The position numbers and the translations under genes were made by a program. From assembly GCF_938029845.1 (NCBI RefSeq), contig NZ_CALHGG010000013.1, positions 1-27,136 of the forward strand: 27,136 bases of DNA, in the 5' to 3' direction. The notes beneath the pieces are model-generated. The model was not told the origin of the DNA and did no database searches. It saw only the letters and a program-made list of their open reading frames with translations. How positions within the stretch are numbered: position 1 is the stretch's first letter; every line of letters begins with the position of its first letter. Shown here piece by piece: positions 16,490 to 23,322 of this stretch. The stretch comes from an uncultured Capnocytophaga sp. Lineage in GTDB: Bacteria; Bacteroidota; Bacteroidia; Flavobacteriales; Flavobacteriaceae.

Positions 16490-16573
16490 TTTTAATCTTT
16501 AATACAATCTTTTAATGGTTTTTGATTTGGTTTAGTTTTTTTAGAGTTTATATCATATTTTTCAAATTTGGTG

Positions 16574-16581
16574 CAAAGGTA
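16574..16581 (-). promoter_or_regulatory. Promoter -7 box TACCTTTG for YD-repeat paralogue 2
   Basis: On the minus strand TACCTTTG is a full match to TAnnTTTG, with TTG at 16601-16603, 19 bp upstream. It implies a leader of about 250 nt, far longer than the 10-50 nt seen elsewhere in this window. Confidence 0.75.
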
Positions 16582-17020
16582 CGATTTATTTTTTTATTCA
16601 CAATGATATTAAAATACCTATTAATCATTTATTGATAACTAACTACATTTTAAAACAATATAAAAGAGCTAATTATATAAAATGTTAAATTTAATTTTAA
16701 CTTACTATAACAAGAAAAAAAAAAAAAAAACTTAATGATTTCTAATTTATAGAAACCTGATTTTATCAATATTTGTCATATATAAGAATTACATATAACA
16801 TTTTTTTACGATTTAACGAAATACTTTTGGATCTTTTCCTATTTTTTCCATTTTCATCAAAAAATAAATTAATACATGGTAAGTATACATTAGTCGTCTA
16901 TTCATTTTCACTATTTACAACTTTCATGCCAAAACTTATATTGTTTTAAAAAAAAATAAAATAAAAATATTTTTGTGCAACAAATTACATTTTTATATTG
17001 TAATTCTCAAAGATAATGAT

Positions 17021-17028
17021 TATTTTTG
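17021..17028 (+). promoter_or_regulatory. Promoter -7 box TATTTTTG for mrdA/rodA
   Basis: TATTTTTG matches TAnnTTTG, with TTG at 16998-17000, 20 bp upstream, and 27 bp before the ATG at 17056. Confidence 0.75.
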
Positions 17029-17055
17029 CCACGCTGAATTAAGCATTATAGAAAA

Positions 17056-18921
17056 ATGAAAAAAATATTCCTACCTTTCATCATCTGTGCAGGAACAATC
17101 TCTATATTAATAAGACTTTTCTATCTACAAGTACTTGATAAAGACACTCGTAAAGACAATATTACTAGTGATGTAGCCATCGAAGTATCCTATGATTATC
17201 CTGAACGTGGATACATCTATGATAGAAATGGTAAATTACTGGTTTCCAACCAGTCTGCTTATGACATCATGGTCATACCCCGTGAGGTAAAGCCCCTAGA
17301 TACCTTAGAATTTTGTTCCTTGGTAGGTATTGATATAGAACGATTTCGTGAGAGTTTGGACAAGGCAAAGAAATATTCCTATCGCAAGCCTTCAGTTTTT
17401 GTCAGCCAGCTTTCCAAGGAAGAGTATGCTCCCTTACAAGAGAAACTGAGAAAATTCCCTGGATTCTTTGTACAAAAACGCCTCTTGAGACATTATGAGA
17501 CCTTCAGCGGTGCCAATGTATTGGGCTACATCAGTGAGGTGAATGACTGGGAACTCAAGAAAAATCCCTACTACTTAGCGGGTGAGATCATTGGTAGGCA
17601 GGGTGTAGAGAAGCAATACGAGGATTTCCTCAGAGGGAAGAAAGGAGTGCGCTACTTACAGAAAGATAAGTTCAACCGTGTGATAGGCTCCTACGAGAAT
17701 GGCATCTATGATACACTTCCCATTGCTGGAAAATCCTTAGAACTTACCATAGACGATGACCTACAACTCTATGGAGAGACGCTTATGCAGTGTAAGCGTG
17801 GTAGCATTGTAGCGATAGAACCTAAAACAGGAGAGATATTAGCCCTAGTCTCAGCTCCCTCCTATGACCCTAACTTATTGGTAGGGCGTAAGCGTTCGCA
17901 GAACTATACCATGCTCTACAATGACTCCATTGCCAAGCCTCTTTTTGACCGTGCACTTTTGGCAGAATATCCTCCAGGTTCCACCTTTAAGCCCTTTACA
18001 GGTCTTTTGGGATTACAGGAAGGGGTAATGAGTCCCAGCACCTTAGTTTCCTGTAATGGCGGATACCACTATGGAAATCGTATAATGAAATGCCATGGGC
18101 ATGCTTCACCTATTGATATGATCCATGCCATCGCTACCTCCTGCAACGCTTATTTTGCACATACCTATCGCAAAATTATTGAGAAATACCCTACCCCAGC
18201 CGAGGGACTCTCCGCTTGGGCAGAGGATCTAAAGAGCTTTGGCTTTGGAACTTACTTAGGTAGTGATTTTCCTATTGGTCGCAAGGGATATCTGCCTGAT
18301 GCTGCTTTCTACAACCGACAATATGGGGAAAACGGCTGGCGAGCTACTAGTAATATCTCCAATGGTATTGGCCAGGGAGAGGTACTCGTTACCCCCTTAC
18401 AGCTTGCCAATGCCTTATCGGCTATTGCCAACAAGGGTTCTTACTATACTCCTCATGTGGTTAAAAAAATTGGCGGAGAGATCACCCCCTTTACCGAATA
18501 TACCCAGATAAAGCACACTCGTATTGACTCAAAATACTTTGATCCTATCATACGAGGCATGAACCTCTCCTATACGGGTGGTACCTCAAGAGGTACTCAG
18601 ATAGATAGCATCAATGTAGCGGCCAAAACAGGAACCGCTGAGAACTATGTAAGGGTCAACGGAAAGCGCATGCAGCTGACTGACCACTCCATTTTCATGG
18701 CTATGGCACCTATGGAAGACCCCAAAATAGCTATTGTCGTAGTGGTGGAAAACGGTTACTTTGGGGCACGTATCGCAGGGCCTATTGCCTCACTAATGAT
18801 TGAAAAATACCTTACCAAAAACGTAAAAAGAAAAGACCTTGAGAAAAAAATGATAGAAAAAAGTTTGGAGGATGAATATGCCAAGCCTTATTCTGGAAAA
18901 CCTTTCTCTATTAATAAATAG
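17056..18921 (+). CDS. mrdA: Penicillin-binding protein 2 (elongation transpeptidase)
   Basis: A 621-residue class B PBP. Residues 6-26 form the N-terminal membrane anchor. The PBP dimer domain follows (R-G-Y-I-Y-D-R-N-G at about 51-59). The transpeptidase domain spans about 240-600 with all three motifs: S-T-F-K with nucleophile Ser309 and Lys312, S-C-N at 362-364, and K-T-G at 524-526. It cross-links lateral-wall peptidoglycan in the periplasm together with RodA, whose gene begins 4 bp downstream. It has its own good promoter in the AT-rich gap. Upstream mreBCD genes, common in this cluster, are not present: the neighbour is the divergent YD-repeat gene. Confidence 0.96.
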   Translation: MKKIFLPFIICAGTISILIRLFYLQVLDKDTRKDNITSDVAIEVSYDYPERGYIYDRNGKLLVSNQSAYDIMVIPREVKPLDTLEFCSLVGIDIERFRESLDKAKKYSYRKPSVFVSQLSKEEYAPLQEKLRKFPGFFVQKRLLRHYETFSGANVLGYISEVNDWELKKNPYYLAGEIIGRQGVEKQYEDFLRGKKGVRYLQKDKFNRVIGSYENGIYDTLPIAGKSLELTIDDDLQLYGETLMQCKRGSIVAIEPKTGEILALVSAPSYDPNLLVGRKRSQNYTMLYNDSIAKPLFDRALLAEYPPGSTFKPFTGLLGLQEGVMSPSTLVSCNGGYHYGNRIMKCHGHASPIDMIHAIATSCNAYFAHTYRKIIEKYPTPAEGLSAWAEDLKSFGFGTYLGSDFPIGRKGYLPDAAFYNRQYGENGWRATSNISNGIGQGEVLVTPLQLANALSAIANKGSYYTPHVVKKIGGEITPFTEYTQIKHTRIDSKYFDPIIRGMNLSYTGGTSRGTQIDSINVAAKTGTAENYVRVNGKRMQLTDHSIFMAMAPMEDPKIAIVVVVENGYFGARIAGPIASLMIEKYLTKNVKRKDLEKKMIEKSLEDEYAKPYSGKPFSINK

Positions 18922-18925
18922 CCTT

Positions 18926-20191
18926 ATGTTAAAACACCTCGATTGGATAAGTGTCCTCCTATATATAGCTTTAGTCTCCATTGGTTGGGTTTGCATCTAT
19001 GCCACTGGTTATAATGAGCAGACCACCAACCTTATGGACTTCTCACAGCATGCTACCAAACAATTGTTTTTTGTTTGTACTAGTGTGCTCCTTATCCTTT
19101 TTATCTTGGCTATTGAACCAAAATTCTATGAAAATTCGGCTGAAATATTCTATATCGTAGCCATGCTACTACTAGTAGGGGTGCTTATTTTTGGAAAAAC
19201 AATCAATGGGGCTAAGGCTTGGTATGCCATAGGCCCTGTTACGATACAGCCCGCTGAGTTTGCCAAAACAGCCACTGCCCTACTTTTTGCCAAGCAACTC
19301 AGCCATATACAAACGGATATAAGGCGACTCAAGGATTTGATTAATACGCTAACCATTATCATTATCCCTTGCTTTCTCATTATCCTACAACCAGACCCAG
19401 GAAGTACTTTGGTATATGGAGCTTTTATCTTTGCCCTGAACCGAGAGGGTATGAGTTCGTCCTTTATCTTCCTGATGTTCTTGTTTTTAGCTGTATTCCT
19501 CTCCACCCTAAAGTTTGGCATGGGCAATACCATTACTCTTTTCGTCTTTCTAGCGCTACTCTATGGCTATTGGGCAAAAAAGCGTAATGGGCATACTCCT
19601 TATAAAAATGTTTCCTTATTAGTGGTATTGTGTATATTGACCTCTTATTCAGCTAATTTCATTTTTTACAATGTCTTCAAGCAGCACCACCGAGACAGGT
19701 TTAGCCTTTGGTTGCGCTTAGAGAATGAAATCACTGATAGCCAGACACTCCGACAAACAGTAGCTTACAATACCTTACAGGCCGAATCGGCCATCTCCTC
19801 TGGAGGGCTCTCCGGCAAAGGCTTCCTGGAAGGCACACTCACCAAGGGCGACTTTGTTCCTGAACAACATACCGACTATATCTTCACCACCTTGGGAGAA
19901 GAATGGGGGTTTTATGGTACTGCAACTGTAACGCTACTCTTTGCTATTCTCTGCTTACGTATATGGTATCTTGCTGAGAATCAGAAAAGTAAACTCTATC
20001 GTATCTATGGGTATTGTGTCGCCTCTATTTTCTTCATACACTTCTTTGTCAATATCAGTATGGTAATCGGTACTATGCCTACTGTGGGTATTCCATTACC
20101 TTTCTTCAGCTATGGAGGGTCAGGTCTATGGGGATTTACGATGCTACTCTTTATCTTCCTGAGACTCAACATGAATAAAGAAAGACACTAA
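18926..20191 (+). CDS. rodA: Rod shape-determining protein RodA (SEDS glycosyltransferase)
   Basis: A 421-residue polytopic membrane protein of the FtsW/RodA/SpoVE family with about ten hydrophobic segments. RodA polymerises peptidoglycan glycan strands and works as a complex with PBP2. Family signatures: F-G-K-T-I-N-G-A-K-A-W near 87-97, Q-P-A-E-F-A-K near 109-115, the long extracytoplasmic loop ending P-E-Q-H-T-D-Y-I-F-T-T-L-G-E-E-W-G, and near the end G-I-P-L-P-F-F-S-Y-G-G-S. The start chosen is the ATG at 18926, 4 bp after the mrdA stop; the longer frame from 18872 lies inside mrdA. A short-word repeat array follows the stop. Confidence 0.95.
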   Translation: MLKHLDWISVLLYIALVSIGWVCIYATGYNEQTTNLMDFSQHATKQLFFVCTSVLLILFILAIEPKFYENSAEIFYIVAMLLLVGVLIFGKTINGAKAWYAIGPVTIQPAEFAKTATALLFAKQLSHIQTDIRRLKDLINTLTIIIIPCFLIILQPDPGSTLVYGAFIFALNREGMSSSFIFLMFLFLAVFLSTLKFGMGNTITLFVFLALLYGYWAKKRNGHTPYKNVSLLVVLCILTSYSANFIFYNVFKQHHRDRFSLWLRLENEITDSQTLRQTVAYNTLQAESAISSGGLSGKGFLEGTLTKGDFVPEQHTDYIFTTLGEEWGFYGTATVTLLFAILCLRIWYLAENQKSKLYRIYGYCVASIFFIHFFVNISMVIGTMPTVGIPLPFFSYGGSGLWGFTMLLFIFLRLNMNKERH

Positions 20192-20336
20192 ACTAATTTG
20201 TCGATTTGTCAATTTGTCGATTGGTCGATTTGACAATTTGCCGATTTGCCGATTTGCCAATTATCTAATTAACTCATTGGCTCATCAGCTAATTGGCTCA
20301 TCAGCTAATTAACTCATCGGCTCATCGGTTCATTAA
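20192..20336. repeat. Two adjoining degenerate short-word arrays after rodA
   Basis: From about 20197 to 20262 the sequence is made of 8-bp words GATTTGTC, GATTTGCC and CAATTTGT. From 20263 to 20336 it switches to words CTAATTGG, CTCATCAG and CTCATCGG, including a perfect tandem 16-mer (20279-20294 and 20295-20310). The second array runs into the 3' end of the minus-strand gene at 20322 and supplies its stop codon. Confidence 0.85.
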
Positions 20337-20756
20337 CCCTCGCCTTAGCATCCGTTTCATTTTTCCTACTGATATCTTTTTAGGAGGGATACACTTAGTG
20401 GAGGGCTGTTGTGTAGATTGTTGTGATAAGGGCTGTTCTTGTACAACAGTTACTACAGGATCTGTAGGAGTTTCTTTTTCTGTTGGTTCTTGTGGCTCAC
20501 TTGCTTTTTCCTCTTCAGCTATTGTAGTTTGCTGACAGTTTGCTGTTATCTCTTCACTGATTATAGATGATTCACAAGAGGAGGCTGGGGAAGAGCTCAC
20601 CTCTTGGAAATCAAGTTCGTCCCAACCTTTGATACTCATAATTGCTTTCATAGCATTGAGCTGCTCTCGTATATTAGGATAAACTATTTTTTCTCCCTGC
20701 TCTTGAGGTTGTCCATTGGCAATACGCCATAGGGTTTGTACAATTTGCTTTTTCAT
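20322..20756 (-). CDS. Hypothetical acidic protein with Ser/Gln/Glu-rich tail
   Basis: A 144-residue protein that I do not recognise. Residues 1-50 are helical, with K-K-Q-I-V-Q-T-L-W-R-I-A-N-G-Q then N-I-R-E-Q-L-N-A-M-K-A-I-M. This is loosely like the helix-turn-helix part of some Bacteroidota phage terminase small subunits or DNA-binding proteins, but that is weak. Residues 52-125 are low-complexity, rich in Ser, Glu, Gln, Thr and Pro, with two Cys. Residues 126-144 are strongly basic (P-P-K-K and K-M-K-R-M-L-R-R). No signal peptide. The last codons (M-N-R) and stop come from the repeat array. No clear TAnnTTTG box was found upstream. It stands alone between rodA and the prolyl oligopeptidases. 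Confidence 0.6.
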   Translation of the reverse strand: MKKQIVQTLWRIANGQPQEQGEKIVYPNIREQLNAMKAIMSIKGWDELDFQEVSSSPASSCESSIISEEITANCQQTTIAEEEKASEPQEPTEKETPTDPVVTVVQEQPLSQQSTQQPSTKCIPPKKISVGKMKRMLRRGLMNR

Positions 20757-21074
20757 GATTTATAGGGTTTTAGGGTTATAGAAACAAAGAATTATAAGAT
20801 TACAGCCAAATCCATACAACACTTCATTCTTAGAGACTACAAAATTACAACATTTAATCAGTAAAATCAATAATCAGCAATAATAAAAAGAAGTTAAAGT
20901 TTGAACAGCGAAGAATATTCGAATTTTTAAGAATTACAAGATTCAAGGGTATAGAATTTTAGAATGCAATTTATTAAACTTAACTTTGTCAGTTTTAAAA
21001 AAAAACGTATATTTGGCATTGTCTAACTTGTCACTGACACCCAATCACTTGATTACTGATTAAATTAATTGCAT
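20757..21074. other. 318-bp divergent intergenic region
   Basis: AT-rich with no ORF. It holds the promoter of the first prolyl oligopeptidase at 20986-21015, and an A9 run at about 20997-21005 inside the promoter spacer. The words AAGAATT and AAGATT recur loosely. I see no RNA gene or repeat array. Confidence 0.6.
21008..21015 (+). promoter_or_regulatory. Promoter -7 box TATATTTG for prolyl oligopeptidase 1
   Basis: TATATTTG matches TAnnTTTG, with TTG at 20986-20988, 19 bp upstream. The segment holding that TTG (TAACTTTG, 20981-20988) is itself a -7 match, so two staggered promoters are possible. The spacer contains an A-run of about nine. Confidence 0.7.
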
Positions 21075-23231
21075 ATGAAATCTTTCTTTATTCCTGTGGG
21101 TTGTTTGCTTGCCCTGACGGCATGTAATAACCCTCAACAAAAGCAGACTCCTGAAGAGGCAAAAGAAGCGTGGGAGAATTTCTCTTATCCTGAGACCAAA
21201 AAAGAAAACGTAGAAGACACTTATTTTGGAGAAAAGGTTGTAGATCCTTATCGCTGGCTTGAAGACGACCAAAGCCAAGAAACTGCCAATTGGGTGAAAG
21301 CACAAAATGAAGTAACCTTTGGCTACCTACGCTATATCCCTTACCGCAACAAAATCAAAGAACAAGCTGAAAAGCTCTGGAATCATGAACAACTCACTGC
21401 CCCTTTCAATGTAGGTGATTATACCTACTATTATAAGAATGATGGTTTGCAAAACCAAGATGTTCTCTACCGCAAGGACAAAGAGGGGCATGAAGAAGTC
21501 TTCTTAGATCCTAATGGCTTCGCTGCTGACGGTACTACTTCCTTGGCTGAAATTAACTTTACCAAAGATGGCTCTCTCATGTGCTATCTTATCTCAGAAG
21601 GAGGAAGTGACTGGCGCAAGGCGATTGTTATGGATACCAAAACCAAACAACAAGTAGGAGACACTATTGTAAATATCAAATATTCAGGAGGTTACTGGTA
21701 CAAAAACGAAGGATTTTACTATTGTAGCTATGACAAACCAAAGGGAAGTGAACTTTCTGAAAAAACAGATCAAAACAAGCTATACTATCACAAACTTGGC
21801 ACCCCTCAATCAGCTGATATACTAGTCTTTGGAGGAAAACCTGAAGAAAAAAATCGCTATGTAGGAGGTTATGTGTCCAATGATGAAAACTACCTTATCA
21901 TCCGTGGAGAGGAAACTACCTCAGGAGGTAAGTTGTGGATCAAAGACCTTAGAAAGCCCAACAGCCCCCTTGTTACTATCCTTAATGACTATTCTTCCGA
22001 TACATTCGTACTCTCTATCAAAGGGGATAAAATCTATTTCCACACCAACCTGAATGCCCCTAATGGGAGAATTGTGGTAGCAGACATAAAAAACCCTACC
22101 CCTGAACACTGGAAAGACCTTATTGCTGAAACACAAAATGTACTTACCCCTGTAGTGGCTGGGAAATATATCTTGGCTCACTATATGAAAGACGCTATCT
22201 CCCAAGTGAAGCAATATGATTTTGAGGGAAAACTGATCCGAGATATCAAGCTCCCTGCCTTGGGTACAGTAACCTTGAATAGTGCTAAGGAAGAAGAGAG
22301 TGAAAGTTATTTTTCCTTTGAAAACTTCTATACTCCCTCAAGTATCTATAAGTTACACTTAGACAAAGGAGATACGGAGCTTTATTGGGCACCTAAGATA
22401 GACTTCAACCCCAATGATTTTGAGTCCAAACAAGTATTCTATACCTCCAAGGACGGCACCAAAGTACCTATGATCATCACCTATAAGAAGGGTACTCCCT
22501 TGGACGGTACGGCTCCTGCTTGTCTCTATGGCTATGGCGGATTTAACGTTAGCTACACCCCATGGTTTGCCGTTACCTATGCGGTATGGATGAATAATGG
22601 TGGTGTGTTTGCCGTGGCCAACATTCGTGGAGGGGGTGAATATGGTAAGAAATGGCATGATGACGGTACTAAGTTCAAGAAGCAAAACGTCTTTGACGAT
22701 TTTATCGCCGCTTGCCAGTACTTGATAGATAACAAATACACCTCCAAGGAAAAACTGGCTATCAAGGGTGGTTCCAACGGTGGACTACTCATAGGAGCCG
22801 TAATGACCCAACGTCCTGACCTTATGCGTGTTGCCTTACCTTATGTAGGGGTAATGGATATGCTTCGTTACCACAAATTTACCTCTGGGGCAGGTTGGGC
22901 CTATGATTATGGTACTTCTGATGACAGCAAGGAGATGTTCGAATACCTAAAGGGCTACTCCCCTGTACATAATGTAAAGGAAGGCACCTGCTACCCTGCA
23001 ACCCTTGTCTTCACAGGAGACCATGATGACCGTGTGGTACCGGCTCACAGCTTCAAGTTTGCCGCTCAATTGCAAAGCAAACAATCCTGCAAAAATCCTG
23101 TATTTATCCGTATAGAGACCAATGCAGGACATGGAGCAGGTACTCCAGTAAGCAAGATTATTGACCAAACCGCTGACTGGCAGGCTTTCTCCCTATGGAA
23201 TATGGGATACAAAAAACTACCAAATGAATAA
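21075..23231 (+). CDS. Prolyl oligopeptidase (S9A), lipoprotein, copy 1
   Basis: A 718-residue serine peptidase cutting short peptides after proline. The ATG at 21075 begins a lipoprotein signal with lipobox L-T-A-C, so it is probably anchored in the periplasm or at the surface. Residues about 30-100 and 440-718 form the alpha/beta hydrolase domain, and about 100-430 the beta-propeller. The triad is Ser567 in G-G-S-N-G-G, Asp651 in D-H-D-D-R-V-V-P and His686 in N-A-G-H-G-A-G; the Ser-Asp and Asp-His spacings (84, 35) are close to those of porcine PREP. Its own promoter lies at 20986-21015. It is followed after 91 bp by a paralogue in the same direction. Confidence 0.94.
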   Translation: MKSFFIPVGCLLALTACNNPQQKQTPEEAKEAWENFSYPETKKENVEDTYFGEKVVDPYRWLEDDQSQETANWVKAQNEVTFGYLRYIPYRNKIKEQAEKLWNHEQLTAPFNVGDYTYYYKNDGLQNQDVLYRKDKEGHEEVFLDPNGFAADGTTSLAEINFTKDGSLMCYLISEGGSDWRKAIVMDTKTKQQVGDTIVNIKYSGGYWYKNEGFYYCSYDKPKGSELSEKTDQNKLYYHKLGTPQSADILVFGGKPEEKNRYVGGYVSNDENYLIIRGEETTSGGKLWIKDLRKPNSPLVTILNDYSSDTFVLSIKGDKIYFHTNLNAPNGRIVVADIKNPTPEHWKDLIAETQNVLTPVVAGKYILAHYMKDAISQVKQYDFEGKLIRDIKLPALGTVTLNSAKEEESESYFSFENFYTPSSIYKLHLDKGDTELYWAPKIDFNPNDFESKQVFYTSKDGTKVPMIITYKKGTPLDGTAPACLYGYGGFNVSYTPWFAVTYAVWMNNGGVFAVANIRGGGEYGKKWHDDGTKFKKQNVFDDFIAACQYLIDNKYTSKEKLAIKGGSNGGLLIGAVMTQRPDLMRVALPYVGVMDMLRYHKFTSGAGWAYDYGTSDDSKEMFEYLKGYSPVHNVKEGTCYPATLVFTGDHDDRVVPAHSFKFAAQLQSKQSCKNPVFIRIETNAGHGAGTPVSKIIDQTADWQAFSLWNMGYKKLPNE

Positions 23232-23242
23232 TCGTAGTCAGA

Positions 23243-23292
23243 CATTAGTGGTTAGTACTCAGACATCAATCTCCAATGACTAACCACTAATG
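23243..23292. repeat. 14-bp inverted repeat between the two prolyl oligopeptidase genes
   Basis: CATTAGTGGTTAGT (23243-23256) and its exact reverse complement ACTAACCACTAATG (23279-23292) can form a 14-bp stem with a 22-nt loop. It is embedded in short words of the TAGTCAGACATTAGTGG type at 23232-23316. There is no strong T-tract, so it may be an mRNA-stabilising or attenuating hairpin rather than a full terminator. No promoter box follows it. Confidence 0.75.
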
Positions 23293-23322
23293 ACTAGCTA
23301 CTAATAACTAAATTAATTACAT

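Larger units (their letters stand above)
16332..17055. other. 724-bp AT-rich intergenic region with divergent promoters
   Basis: No convincing ORF on either strand. From left to right it holds the leader of YD-repeat paralogue 2 with two imperfect hairpins (about 16423-16489), that gene's promoter (16574-16603), a very AT-rich stretch with a run of 16 A at 16715-16730, a weaker extra -7 box (TATTTTTG at 16968-16975), and the mrdA promoter (16998-17028). I saw no tRNA or recognised small RNA. Confidence 0.7.

Noticed and set aside
16603..17000. Small RNA or short gene in the AT-rich gap before mrdA
   Set aside because: No open frame with a start and coding bias, no terminator hairpin, and no conserved-looking structure; only AT-rich sequence and the A-run.
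18872..18925. N-terminal extension of RodA inside mrdA
   Set aside because: The ATG at 18926, 4 bp after the mrdA stop, gives the normal RodA N terminus; the extension adds residues not typical of the family.
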